The position numbers and the translations under genes are program-made. The notes beneath the pieces were generated by a model. The model was not told where the DNA came from. It ran no database searches and was given only the letters and a program-made list of their open reading frames with translations. This document shows, piece by piece, positions 25,536 through 35,498 of a stretch of DNA of 64,000 bases. Position 1 is the first letter of the stretch. The number at the start of each line of letters is the position of its first letter. The stretch lies in assembly GCA_964585305.1 (NCBI GenBank), contig CAZPDM010000004.1, positions 25,911 through 89,910 of the forward strand, written 5' to 3'. The stretch is from CAZPDM01 sp964585305 (GTDB lineage: Bacteria > Planctomycetota > Uabimicrobiia > Uabimicrobiales > JABWCH01).

Positions 25536-28500
25536 TTATTTTCTAGTTTCAAAGAAAATGTTTTTTCCATAGCGAAAGTCTTCCCAAATTACATGGATCC
25601 AATTTTGGCTAATTGCAATTTGAGGATTTTGGCATTTGATTGATTGAGTATTGTAACGCTTGGGAACAGACCATGTTTTGCCATAGTTACTACTGCTCGT
25701 AACTAAAATATCTCTATTCCCATAATAGTTTCCTTCCCAAACAATATAAACTTTTCCATTGTTGCAGATAATTTGTGGATGAAGTGAATATACAGAACGA
25801 TCTTCTATACGAATAGGTGTAGAAATAATTTTAATATTTTTCTCGGAGTCGAGTTGTATTGTATTGGTTTGTATAGAAAAATAGTTTTCATTTGGGTGAT
25901 ATTCGCTCCAAACTGCATAAAAGCGATCTTGGTAAGCTGCTAATTTTACATGGCTGTTGATATAAAGATCCCCTGAATCATTAGATAACTCTAATGCCGT
26001 ATCTTTCCAAGTAACGCCATTATCAAGAGAATAATTAAAATAAATATCTGGTTTTGTACCATTTCTAAAATCAGTCCAGGCTGCCAGAATCATATTGCCG
26101 CTTTTTACCATTTGAGGATGTGAAGATTCATTACTATACGGAGCATCTCCCTGATCCAGGCGAACTTTTACTTCGGGTTCATTATTTGCAATATAATTTA
26201 TATGTCTCATAAAAATAATATCAGAACGAGTGTTTGATAGGCATCCTCTAATTTGTCCAATCCAATATAGCATATTTGTTTCGGCTAAAATTTGAGATTG
26301 GATAAATTCTACAGGGTAAAGAGTTCCCGTGCCACTTGCATCTATATAATGATAATTATTTTTCTTGCTCCAAGTTTCTCCTAAATTTGTTGAGATATAT
26401 CTACGAACTTGAGTATAAGAGTAATCCTCTGAATTGCTATAAAAAGCGTATAGTACTCCATTATTATTATGAGTTAATAAAGCATTATTTGCATTTTCAT
26501 CGAGATCAATTGCGTCTCGACATTCTTGTGAAAAACCGGAGGTAGTAAGGTTTGCAATAGGATAAAGCCTAGTTGTAAGAGACTGCAAATGTTTTTTTAA
26601 TTGAAAAGAGTTTTTATAGAGCTTATTATTTTGAGGATTAAATTCGAAAGTTACATCCGTTTTTTTCGATAGCTCGTTTGCATTGTTACGATGATAGTAG
26701 CGTTGGAAAACAACTTGTTTGATTTCTTCTCCAAAATAATGGCCAGGGACTTGGATTATTCCGGAATTTGCTGTATAAGATTTTTCCCATAAAAAATAAG
26801 TATAGTTAGAATCCATGCTAATTTGATGATTGCTGCATATTTCCCCAGGACTTTGGTTCACAATGGCATCTTTATTCCAGCTATTTCCATAGTCATTAGA
26901 ATTAGCAGAATATAAATCTTGTCCACCATTACGATTTGATTGCCAGATCGCATATAAATTTATTCCCTTTGCAGCAAGTTTAGGTTCCCAATTATGAGGG
27001 CGTTGTTCTGTCTGATGAGTGGGGGTTTCTTCCAGTGTTGTGGAATTGCTCATGTCTCTGCCAAATATTTTATATATGTTGCTATTTCGTTTTTCAGCCC
27101 AAGCTATATATATTTCTCCTAGTTCATTGATTGCAACAGTTGGCCAATTTGTTTGACATTTTGCATTCGCGCTAGGTTGGCTTACTACTTGGCCAGTTGG
27201 ATATGTCCATGTTTCTCCTGTATTTGAAGATTGATTCATATAGATTGTTTGTGGCAGAAAAGCAAAATCAGACCAAACTACAATAACATTTTTTCCATTG
27301 CCTGCAATATCTGGTAAAACAAATGGTTTATTATTTTTAGTTGCTACTTCACTAAGATTGGTAATAGCTACTGTCCATGAACCATCAGAAAAACGTTTAC
27401 GCGATTGGACTGTCCATTCATCTATACCAGAAGTAGAATTTCCAGCGAGTACAAAATTTTCCCATATTACACAAAGTTCGTTATCAGTACGATTTAAATA
27501 TAATTTAGGGATAAAATCTTGTGCGGAATTTGTAATTGCACCAGGAGCAGAAAAGTTTTGTCCTAAATCGCTTGTGTAACTAAAAGAAATGAAGGAAACA
27601 ATATTTGGATCAATATAACCAGATATTCTCCAAACAATATATGCTGATTGTCCATCGCTGGTGCAAGCAATTTGAGGATAAGAGTGCCAGGCAACAATTT
27701 GGGATACATCCTTTTCTTCAGAAATTACCCATCCTCTTTTAGTTTGATTCCAACAACGATGCCAAATATAATTTTTTAAATTTGTTCCATCATCAAAGTA
27801 TCCGCCTTGCCAAGTAATATGGCAATAACTTCCATCATCACTACAAGCAATAGAAGGATTCTTTGCTAAATACATTCCACGATTGACTGCTGAAACAAAA
27901 AAATTAGAATCTATAGGTTCTTCCCATTGAAGGCCACCATCTGTTGAGGAACGTCGAACAATATCGGATAATCCATAGCGGTAAGCAATATGTACAGTAA
28001 GGCCATCATTGCTACAACAAATTCTAGGTTGTGAGCTTGGATAACAAGCAGGCCAGTTTGGGCTAATGCAAATTGCTTTAGATTGAAATGTTGATCCACC
28101 GTCTTGAGAATTGTTATACCAGATTGCCTCATAGTTGGAACGTCGATCAGCCCAAACAATATGTATAATCTTTCCATCGGTACTTGTTACAAGAGATAAT
28201 TCTTCTGCGAACATCCCGTCTTGTAATCCAACATCTATGCGCCGATCAGAAGAGTATAACCAAGTTCCATCCCAGTTTCGACAGTTAAAATATACATTAC
28301 TTTCTCCGTTTCTTTGATCCAGCCAAGCTATGAAAATACGACTGGATTTAGTATAGCTATCTGTAGATATAGCTACTTTAGGAGATTTTGCAGTGATATT
28401 ACTTAAAATATCTTGAGGAGAATCAATTCGTGCATCTTGATATTTGCTAATGTCAGGGTCAACGGAATGTTTTGAACCTCCGCCGCCTCCACAATTGCAG

Positions 28501-28556
28501 AGGAAAATTGCAAACCATCCGAAAACCGATAAAGTTAGGATAATCTTACTATTCAT
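25536..28556 (-). CDS. BNR/Asp-box beta-propeller lipoprotein (paralogue 1)
   Basis: A 1006-residue predicted lipoprotein. The signal peptide ends FLCNC followed by GGGGG, giving a lipidated Cys near residue 22. The rest is built from sialidase-like strands with many Asp-box (SxDxGxTW) motifs: NSQDGGSTFQS, SSTDGGLQWEEP, TSDLGQNFSAP, SSNTGETWTYP, NDYGNSWNKD, STNLGETWSKK, SLDNGVTWKD and SSNYGKTWSVP. Between these are IVWADRR/WTDFRNG-type segments. This pattern indicates two or more beta-propellers on the cell surface or in the periplasm. No catalytic residues of a sialidase could be assigned, so binding is more likely than hydrolysis. It is a tandem paralogue of the next gene upstream. ATG 28556 has no clear ribosome site. 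Confidence 0.85.
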   Translation of the reverse strand: MNSKIILTLSVFGWFAIFLCNCGGGGGSKHSVDPDISKYQDARIDSPQDILSNITAKSPKVAISTDSYTKSSRIFIAWLDQRNGESNVYFNCRNWDGTWLYSSDRRIDVGLQDGMFAEELSLVTSTDGKIIHIVWADRRSNYEAIWYNNSQDGGSTFQSKAICISPNWPACYPSSQPRICCSNDGLTVHIAYRYGLSDIVRRSSTDGGLQWEEPIDSNFFVSAVNRGMYLAKNPSIACSDDGSYCHITWQGGYFDDGTNLKNYIWHRCWNQTKRGWVISEEKDVSQIVAWHSYPQIACTSDGQSAYIVWRISGYIDPNIVSFISFSYTSDLGQNFSAPGAITNSAQDFIPKLYLNRTDNELCVIWENFVLAGNSTSGIDEWTVQSRKRFSDGSWTVAITNLSEVATKNNKPFVLPDIAGNGKNVIVVWSDFAFLPQTIYMNQSSNTGETWTYPTGQVVSQPSANAKCQTNWPTVAINELGEIYIAWAEKRNSNIYKIFGRDMSNSTTLEETPTHQTEQRPHNWEPKLAAKGINLYAIWQSNRNGGQDLYSANSNDYGNSWNKDAIVNQSPGEICSNHQISMDSNYTYFLWEKSYTANSGIIQVPGHYFGEEIKQVVFQRYYHRNNANELSKKTDVTFEFNPQNNKLYKNSFQLKKHLQSLTTRLYPIANLTTSGFSQECRDAIDLDENANNALLTHNNNGVLYAFYSNSEDYSYTQVRRYISTNLGETWSKKNNYHYIDASGTGTLYPVEFIQSQILAETNMLYWIGQIRGCLSNTRSDIIFMRHINYIANNEPEVKVRLDQGDAPYSNESSHPQMVKSGNMILAAWTDFRNGTKPDIYFNYSLDNGVTWKDTALELSNDSGDLYINSHVKLAAYQDRFYAVWSEYHPNENYFSIQTNTIQLDSEKNIKIISTPIRIEDRSVYSLHPQIICNNGKVYIVWEGNYYGNRDILVTSSSNYGKTWSVPKRYNTQSIKCQNPQIAISQNWIHVIWEDFRYGKNIFFETRK

Positions 28557-28611
28557 AGTATATAATTCAGCAAATTATGCTGCTCCAATTTAAGATGTGT
28601 TGTTAAATTTT

Positions 28612-28640
28612 CTCGTCCCTTGAATTTTTTCAGGGACGAG
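28612..28640 (-). terminator. Hairpin between the two BNR lipoprotein genes
   Basis: CTCGTCCCT (28612-28620) pairs perfectly with AGGGACGAG (28632-28640). It follows the stop of the leftward upstream paralogue by about 10 bp. There is no clear T-run on the minus strand, so it could be an attenuator or an mRNA-stabilising hairpin. Confidence 0.6.
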
Positions 28641-28649
28641 CTTTTTAGA

Positions 28650-31553
28650 TTAACGTTTTCTTTGTTCGTAAAAAATATTTAGTCCGTAACGATAATCTTT
28701 CCATATACAATGTACCCATTTGGAAGAGATATGAAGTTTCGGTTCAATAGAATTTGAACTTCCAGGGGCATTAGTATTCCATCGATAAAGGGCACTCCAA
28801 GTTTTACCCCCATTTTTAGAATATCTTCCGAATATATCAAACGACCCATATTTTTTTTCTTGCCAAGCAATATAAATATCATTACCATCACAGACAATAC
28901 TTGGATTACGAGCTTCAGATAATCCATCACTAATAGGAATACTAGGTGATATTGTATGTACGCCATTTATGATTTGCATTTTTCCAAAATAAATTTGAAA
29001 ATCTTTGGAATTAGGAAAGTAACATGTCCATGCAGAATATAATGTATCTTCTTTGCAGGATATGCTAATTTCTGCCGCAGTAAAATTGCCAGGAATTCCG
29101 CTATCTAATGCAGCAGGATTCGTCCAATTTTCTCCATTATCAGAAGAATACACATAATGAACTTTGGCTAATCCTCCGGGTTGATATTCTTGCCATACAA
29201 CAAAAAGTTGTTCACCTACTGCACAAATTTTAGGACGACGAGAAAGTTGAGTGCTATCATAATCAAGTGCAACATCTACTCCATCCCAATTACCAGGGAT
29301 TCCATAATCTGTGTTTCTGGCATAACGAACCTGGCTGTTTTCCAATTCTCTATTTTCAGAAACAATATGGACATATTGGCCAGAAATAGCCATGTCGTAA
29401 TTAAGATAGTCAGAACCTAATGTAGGTTCTACAAACCATCCATCCCATGATTCTCCAAAATCGTCAGATACAACTAAGTAATTTGAATTTTCATTCCAAA
29501 GATCTAGCAGTTGGTATAATACATATACATGCCCTTGATCATCTGTACGAATTAAAGGGTTTCCGCCATAGTAATCATTGCTAGATATTTGAGTTGCACG
29601 ATTATTAAAAGAATAATTGTGCTTATTTTTAGAATAAAAATTATTTTCTATATTTTTAACAAGGTGAACAGCTTTTGATGGATTTTTTAATAATTCTATT
29701 TTGGGAGTAGAGAGTGTTTTATTTTGTTTTTGACATGAATGGCTTCTATCATTAGTATGAATATAAACATGTGTTTCTAATATATTCTCAACTATTTTAT
29801 AGTCAGGGTATTCCCATATTGTATAAACATGACTATTGCTATCTGAAACTACCTGTGGAATACGGGCAATTTCGCCTTGAACAACATTAACCAGGTAATC
29901 ATTTTGCCAACGAAATCCATTATCTTCAGATTGGCTAAAGTAAACATCTTGAAAACCATTGCGATCGGTAAGCCATACACCATAAATATTATTTTGGTTT
30001 ACAGAAATTCTTCCTTGCCAGGCATGGGAAGAAACTAAGTTACTTTTTGGTATTTTTTCATCTTTAAGAGGAGTAACTCCTTGCATAAACCTTCCATAAA
30101 TTTGAGGAATGTTGCTGTTACGTGCTTCGGCCCAAATTCCATAAACAACACCATTTTCATCACAAGAGATTTCTGGATTTACTACTCTAAAAGATCGTTC
30201 TGTTCCTGCTGTATTGAGTTGGAATCCTGTTCCTGCCCAAGTAAGGCCAAAATCATCAGAAAAGTTATAATAAACTGCTTCTTCTGGAGCGTTTCTATAA
30301 TCTGTCCAAAGTATATATACATAATTTCCAACATTGCAAATCCTTGGAATATCATGGCTATTTTTTTTATCTCTATGTGAGACTCTACTAATTTGAACAG
30401 CAGGTTTCCATTCTGTGCCTATTTTAGATCGTGCGATAACTGTCCAATCTCCATTTAAAGTAGTATCGACATTCCAAACTGCGCAAATATCTCCAGTATC
30501 ACGATTGCAAGTAAACATACCGTAATCATCTTCATCACTTTGAGTTTCTGCAACAATTTCATCAGTTCCCCAAGTGTCTCCGAAATCTGTAGAAGAGTCA
30601 TGCAAAAGTCCTCGGCTATATCTTGTAGTACTTTTTGAAGGAATATCAGTCCAGATAATATGGACATTTTTTCCATCTGCTGTGCAGCGTACAAAGGGGA
30701 GACTTCCACGTTTTTCTGATACTTGGTTTTCAGAGCTTCTCCAGTTGGGAACTGGTTTTGTCATATCCCAACAACGATGAAAAATAAAAAAATCACCATC
30801 AGGAGGAGGACTGGCAAGAGTTCGATAATCTGTCCAAGTAATATGGCAATACATTCCATCATCGCTGCAATCTATAGTTGGAAAGTGGACTAAATAAAGC
30901 CCTATTGTATCTGTATTGACATAAAATTTGCTGGGGTCAGACATGCTTGACCAGGAAACTCCAGCATTATTTGAATAACGAAATCCTAAATCATGCCGTC
31001 CATGTCTCCATACAACAAAAACTTGTGTGCCATCTCGACTACATGCAATCTGAGGAAGTGTTCCTACAAAAGGAAATGGCGTTCCAGGGCTTAGTGGAAA
31101 AGGTTTTGAGAATGTTTGTCCAAAATCAGAAGATCCACTATAATATACACATTCTTGTCCTATTTGCGCATCGCTCCAAACAATATGAAGGTATCTTCCA
31201 TTTGCTCCAGAGCAAATTTTTACACTTTCTAATTCTGCTCCAATTTGATTCGGATTTAATCTAAGATCGCTTGAATGAATCCAACCTCGATCTTCTGCGC
31301 GAGCATTAAAATAAATATTTTTGTCGCCATCACGGGCATCTAGCCATGCAACATAGATACGACGATTAGCAACTGTTACATCAGAAATATAAGAACTGGC
31401 TGCTACTCTATCAGTAGTACGATTTCCATCAATTTGAGCATCTTGATTTTTTGTAATTTCAGGATCGTTATTGTTGCTTGAATTACTATTCCCACAAGAA
31501 ATAGCAAAAAAAGCTACAAATATAAGAAATATTACTAGCAATTGATTTCGCAT
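28650..31553 (-). CDS. BNR/Asp-box beta-propeller lipoprotein (paralogue 2)
   Basis: A predicted lipoprotein of 967 residues from ATG 31553, which has a GGGGATAG site; a TTG 15 bp further out is less likely. The signal peptide ends FFAISC followed by GNSNSS. Asp-box motifs recur, such as SSDFGQTFSKP, SNNAGVSWSS, SSTDFGDTWGT, SDDFGLTWAG, SEDNGFRWQN, SDDFGESWDG, SSDNGENWTN and SKNGGKTWSA. The mature N-terminus (DPEITKNQDAQIDG) and the ends (ISSKWVHCIWKDYRYGLNIFYE) match paralogue 1, so the two arose by tandem duplication. The role is probably surface recognition of a polymer; this is inference from the fold. The gene is divergent from the hybrid kinase. Confidence 0.85.
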   Translation of the reverse strand: MRNQLLVIFLIFVAFFAISCGNSNSSNNNDPEITKNQDAQIDGNRTTDRVAASSYISDVTVANRRIYVAWLDARDGDKNIYFNARAEDRGWIHSSDLRLNPNQIGAELESVKICSGANGRYLHIVWSDAQIGQECVYYSGSSDFGQTFSKPFPLSPGTPFPFVGTLPQIACSRDGTQVFVVWRHGRHDLGFRYSNNAGVSWSSMSDPSKFYVNTDTIGLYLVHFPTIDCSDDGMYCHITWTDYRTLASPPPDGDFFIFHRCWDMTKPVPNWRSSENQVSEKRGSLPFVRCTADGKNVHIIWTDIPSKSTTRYSRGLLHDSSTDFGDTWGTDEIVAETQSDEDDYGMFTCNRDTGDICAVWNVDTTLNGDWTVIARSKIGTEWKPAVQISRVSHRDKKNSHDIPRICNVGNYVYILWTDYRNAPEEAVYYNFSDDFGLTWAGTGFQLNTAGTERSFRVVNPEISCDENGVVYGIWAEARNSNIPQIYGRFMQGVTPLKDEKIPKSNLVSSHAWQGRISVNQNNIYGVWLTDRNGFQDVYFSQSEDNGFRWQNDYLVNVVQGEIARIPQVVSDSNSHVYTIWEYPDYKIVENILETHVYIHTNDRSHSCQKQNKTLSTPKIELLKNPSKAVHLVKNIENNFYSKNKHNYSFNNRATQISSNDYYGGNPLIRTDDQGHVYVLYQLLDLWNENSNYLVVSDDFGESWDGWFVEPTLGSDYLNYDMAISGQYVHIVSENRELENSQVRYARNTDYGIPGNWDGVDVALDYDSTQLSRRPKICAVGEQLFVVWQEYQPGGLAKVHYVYSSDNGENWTNPAALDSGIPGNFTAAEISISCKEDTLYSAWTCYFPNSKDFQIYFGKMQIINGVHTISPSIPISDGLSEARNPSIVCDGNDIYIAWQEKKYGSFDIFGRYSKNGGKTWSALYRWNTNAPGSSNSIEPKLHISSKWVHCIWKDYRYGLNIFYEQRKR

Positions 31554-31642
31554 TTTTTCTATCCCCAATAGTTAGAAAATAATAATATTTTCTATTCTAA
31601 CTTATTTTAATTCTTTTCGTCAAGTTTTTTTAAGTAAGTTTC

Positions 31643-31671
31643 TTGACAAATACTAGTTTTCAGATTATTAT
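31643..31671 (+). promoter_or_regulatory. Predicted sigma70 promoter of the hybrid kinase
   Basis: TTGACA at 31643-31648, 17-bp spacer, TATTAT at 31666-31671, about 85 bp before the start codon. Confidence 0.6.
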
Positions 31672-31755
31672 TAAAAAACAAAGTTTTTGCTTGAAAACTA
31701 AGTTACTTTTTTTTTATTATAATTTAATGATTGTTTTTTTGTTAGGAGTAATAGT

Positions 31756-34700
31756 ATGTCTGAAGATAAATCTCTCAGCAAAGAAAATGTCTCAGATTCC
31801 ATACAATGCGAAGAAAAACAACATTTCTATACTGCTTTGTTTCATTCCACTCCTGTTGGATATGTGATTTTAGATATAAATTATAAAATCTTAGATGCAA
31901 ATAATACATTTTTATCAATGTTAAATACAGATAAAAATGCCCTTATCATCAAAGGACTAAACAATATTGTTCATCAAGAGGAGCAGAAAATTCTTCAAGA
32001 TTTTTTATATGATTTAGAAAACAAAAGCATAGAAATACGTTTATTAAAAAATAAAGAAGATTTTATTTGGAGTCAAATGTCTGGATATTTGATTCCTCAT
32101 TTCTTTTTAGAAAATGGGCGAAGTCAACCTATAATATTACTTATGTTTAATAATATAGATATATTAAAAAGGATGGAAACCCATTTGCTAAGATTTCAAG
32201 CTACAATTGATAATACTATAGAAGTTATTTTTACTATTGATCCTAAAACATTAAAAATTGTAGATTGTAATGAACCAACGAATTTAATTTTAAAATACGA
32301 TAGAGCAGAATTATTCTCCTTAGAATTGTCAAAAATTATTCCTAATATTTCTCAAGATAATATGATAAGTCTTTTAAATTGTTTAGTATCTGGAGAACAA
32401 GAGTATATTTCTCTTGAAACAGATTATTATTCTAAAAATAGTGAAATATTTTCAATGTGTTTAATTATGAGGCCTTTTAAAAATAATAAAGGGACTCACG
32501 TAATTTTTACTGCTCAAGATATTACAGATCGTAAAAAAATAGAAAAAGACTTATTAGCAAAACAGGAAGAGCTAGATAGTTTTTTTTCCTTAACACCTGA
32601 TTTATTGTGTATAGCAACTATTGATGGAAAATTTATTCGAATGAATCGTGTTTGGGAAAAGATGCTTGGTTTTTCTTTGGAACAATTACTTCAGCATTCT
32701 CTTTTAGATTTTGTTCATCCTGAAGATTATAATGAAACTTATTCTCATCTCAAAAATCTTTGTAATTCTCAAAATAGTATTACTTTTACCAATCGATATT
32801 TAAGTATTACTCGTGGATATTGTTGGTTAGAATGGAGAGCTATCTCATACCAAAATAAATATATTTATACTATAGCTCGTGATATTTCTCAAAATATTCA
32901 ACAGCAAAGACAAATTCAACAACAAATTCAAGAATGGCATGATACCTTTAATTCTATGGGGCATGCTATTATGATTTTAGATGCAGAGTATTCTATTTTA
33001 TGCAGTAACAAAGCTCAAGATATTTTATTTGGAATAACAAAAAAATGCGAGAATCAGAAATGTTATTGCATTGTTCATCGAAATAAGTCTATTATCCCAG
33101 AGTGTTTTTTTAAAAGAGTTGTTACTACAGGAGAAGCTGAAGAACAAGAATTTTACGAACCAAGTATTCAAAAGTATATTCGAGTAAGAATGGATCCTAT
33201 TTTTGATGAACAGAAAAAAGTTAAGAAAATTGTCCATCAAATTATCGATATTACTAAACAGAAAGAATATGAAGAAAAATTAAAATTATTGGCGAAACAG
33301 GCAGCGGCTGCAGATGCTGCAAAGAGCCAGTTTTTAGCAAGCATGAGCCATGAAATACGTACTCCAATTAACGGAATTTTGGGGAATATTTCTTTATTAA
33401 GAGAAACTGCTTTAAATGAAGAACAAAATGAGCTTCTTGATGCGGCGCAAACGAGTGCACATTTGCTATTATCTATCATCAATGATATTCTTGATTTTAG
33501 TAAAATTGAAGCAGGGCAGATGATTTTGCATGAAGAGTTATTTGAATTTCACTCTCTCATTGAAGATTCCATTGCAAGTCTTTGGAATCGTGATTGTACA
33601 AGGCCAATAGAAATTATTTCTATTATAGATCGACATATCCCGCAATATTTATATGGTGATGCAAAAAGAATCCAACAAATTATTATAAATTTAGTTGGAA
33701 ATGCTATTAAGTTTACAGAACAAGGGCATATTCTAGTAACAGCGACTTTATTAGAAAAAGATGAGTCTCCTTTCCAACCAGGCTTGATTTTTCCTGATTT
33801 AGCTGTACAACTTCCAACACCAATAAAAAAAGAGAATAACATCCAATTGTTAATTTCTGTTCAAGATACAGGAATTGGTATTTCTTTTGAAAAAATTACG
33901 CAAATATTTTCTCCATTTGTTCAAGGAGATAATATCGATCGAAAATATGGTGGGACAGGTCTAGGTTTGTCTATTTGTAAAAAGCTAGTAAATATTATGT
34001 CTGGAGAGATTGGGGTTGCTAGCGATTTAGGAAAGGGAAGTAATTTTTCCTTTACTATTTCATTAAAACAAGCATTAGATGCTTCAGCAATTGAAATTCC
34101 TGAAGCCATCAGAAAATGTAAAGTCATGTTAATTACTAGTAATAGTTATCTTAAAAAATCTATGCTTGAAATTTTTGCAACTTGGGGAATGGATTGCTAT
34201 ATATATAGTAATTCAGAAATTGCTATTCGCGAATTGCTTATGGCAGAAAAAAATAACCATTCTTTTGATATTGTTATTTTAGAAGCAACTTCATATTCTC
34301 ATGATATTCTCCAAAATATTTTGCAAATATCAGTTTATGCAAAAAATCGTGTGATTGTTTTAACTCCTATGATTAAAACTAATCAGACAGTATTTAAAGA
34401 ATATGATAAAAAGTTTTATTCGTTGTTAAGACCATTTCAACGCAAAAAAATATTAGCAAAGATATTAGAAATTTTATCTGGAAAAGAATCTTTTTTAACT
34501 CAAGAAAAAGATCCTTCTACAAAAAGAGTTATTACTGCTCGATATGAGCAAGCAGCAGGATCCTCTGAAAAGAAAGATATAGCTGTTTCTAAAAATACTA
34601 AAATTTTATTGGTCGAAGATAACTATATTAACCAAAAAGTTGCAATTGGAATATTAAAAAATATAGGTTATCAAGATGTTGATTTGATTATGAATGGCCT

Positions 34701-35445
34701 TAATGTTTGGGATAGTTTAGCAAAGAAAAAATACGATCTCATTCTTTTAGATATTCAAATGCCTGGAATGGATGGATATAGTGTTATTCGTAAATTGAGA
34801 GCAACTCCTGAATATGCTAATATCCCTGTTATTGCAATGACTGCGCATGCGCTAAATGGAGATCGCGAAAAATGCTTGGAAGCAGGAATGACAGATTATA
34901 TTCCTAAACCACTTAATAAAACCGAAGTAGAAATTGTTATCCAAAAAGTTCTCGAAAGAAGTAATCTAAATCCTAAAAATATTGACACAAATAAGGTAGA
35001 AAAAACGGATATTATATCTTTGAAAGATTTAAGTGTATCTTCAGAAAAAAAGAAAGATTCTCCTATTCCAGATATTGTGCGTAATTTAATTTGGGAGGAT
35101 GATAGTGAAGTTTTTAACCATGAAGATATGCTAAAAAGAGTTAATGGCGATGAAAAGATTATGAAAGAGTCATTGGTAATTTTTGTTCAAGATATGCCAA
35201 ACCAATTAGAAAAACTAGGACAAGCTATCCAACAAAAGAATTTTAATCATATTCGAAGCTATACACAAAGTATAAAAAGTGTAGCAGAGAATATGAGTGC
35301 TCAAGCAATGAAAAAAATCGCAGAAGAAATAGAGTATGCTCTTAAAGCAAATGATATTTCATGTATAGAACTTTTATATGCTCATCTTCATATAGAGTTT
35401 GACAAGTTGATTAGTTATTTAAGAGAAATAGAAATAACTTCATAA
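31756..35445 (+). CDS. Multi-PAS hybrid sensor histidine kinase with degenerate receiver and histidine-less HPt-like domain
   Basis: A 1229-residue cytoplasmic hybrid kinase; no transmembrane helix is seen. Start ATG 31756 has a TTAGGAG site. About four PAS domains occupy residues 25-500, each with a typical turn such as YVILDINYKILDANNTF or DLLCIATIDGKFIRMNRVW. HisKA has the phospho-acceptor His532 in SMSHEIRTPINGILGN. The HATPase has NLVGNAIKF, DTGIGI and GGTGLGLSI. Next is a pseudo-receiver (about 790-905) where the phospho-Asp is Glu843 and the N-terminal acidic pair is lost. A complete receiver (about 947-1065) has VEDN, Asp999 in LLDIQMPGMDG, and Lys in IPKPL. A C-terminal HPt-like helical domain has Gln1171 where the phospho-His is expected. 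The output partner is unknown. Confidence 0.93.
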   Translation: MSEDKSLSKENVSDSIQCEEKQHFYTALFHSTPVGYVILDINYKILDANNTFLSMLNTDKNALIIKGLNNIVHQEEQKILQDFLYDLENKSIEIRLLKNKEDFIWSQMSGYLIPHFFLENGRSQPIILLMFNNIDILKRMETHLLRFQATIDNTIEVIFTIDPKTLKIVDCNEPTNLILKYDRAELFSLELSKIIPNISQDNMISLLNCLVSGEQEYISLETDYYSKNSEIFSMCLIMRPFKNNKGTHVIFTAQDITDRKKIEKDLLAKQEELDSFFSLTPDLLCIATIDGKFIRMNRVWEKMLGFSLEQLLQHSLLDFVHPEDYNETYSHLKNLCNSQNSITFTNRYLSITRGYCWLEWRAISYQNKYIYTIARDISQNIQQQRQIQQQIQEWHDTFNSMGHAIMILDAEYSILCSNKAQDILFGITKKCENQKCYCIVHRNKSIIPECFFKRVVTTGEAEEQEFYEPSIQKYIRVRMDPIFDEQKKVKKIVHQIIDITKQKEYEEKLKLLAKQAAAADAAKSQFLASMSHEIRTPINGILGNISLLRETALNEEQNELLDAAQTSAHLLLSIINDILDFSKIEAGQMILHEELFEFHSLIEDSIASLWNRDCTRPIEIISIIDRHIPQYLYGDAKRIQQIIINLVGNAIKFTEQGHILVTATLLEKDESPFQPGLIFPDLAVQLPTPIKKENNIQLLISVQDTGIGISFEKITQIFSPFVQGDNIDRKYGGTGLGLSICKKLVNIMSGEIGVASDLGKGSNFSFTISLKQALDASAIEIPEAIRKCKVMLITSNSYLKKSMLEIFATWGMDCYIYSNSEIAIRELLMAEKNNHSFDIVILEATSYSHDILQNILQISVYAKNRVIVLTPMIKTNQTVFKEYDKKFYSLLRPFQRKKILAKILEILSGKESFLTQEKDPSTKRVITARYEQAAGSSEKKDIAVSKNTKILLVEDNYINQKVAIGILKNIGYQDVDLIMNGLNVWDSLAKKKYDLILLDIQMPGMDGYSVIRKLRATPEYANIPVIAMTAHALNGDREKCLEAGMTDYIPKPLNKTEVEIVIQKVLERSNLNPKNIDTNKVEKTDIISLKDLSVSSEKKKDSPIPDIVRNLIWEDDSEVFNHEDMLKRVNGDEKIMKESLVIFVQDMPNQLEKLGQAIQQKNFNHIRSYTQSIKSVAENMSAQAMKKIAEEIEYALKANDISCIELLYAHLHIEFDKLISYLREIEITS

Positions 35446-35460
35446 TTTTTTCTAAAAAAC

Positions 35461-35497
35461 AAAAAAATTCGCGTATATAACGCGAATTTTTTTGTTT
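35461..35497. terminator. Bidirectional terminator, hybrid kinase / bamA
   Basis: AAATTCGCG (35465-35473) pairs with CGCGAATTT (35481-35489), with an A-run before and a T-run after. It lies between two convergent stop codons. Confidence 0.9.
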
Positions 35498-35498
35498 T

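Noticed and set aside
31643..31867. 74-codon plus-strand frame over the hybrid kinase start
   Set aside because: It begins in the promoter and runs out of frame through the true N-terminus.
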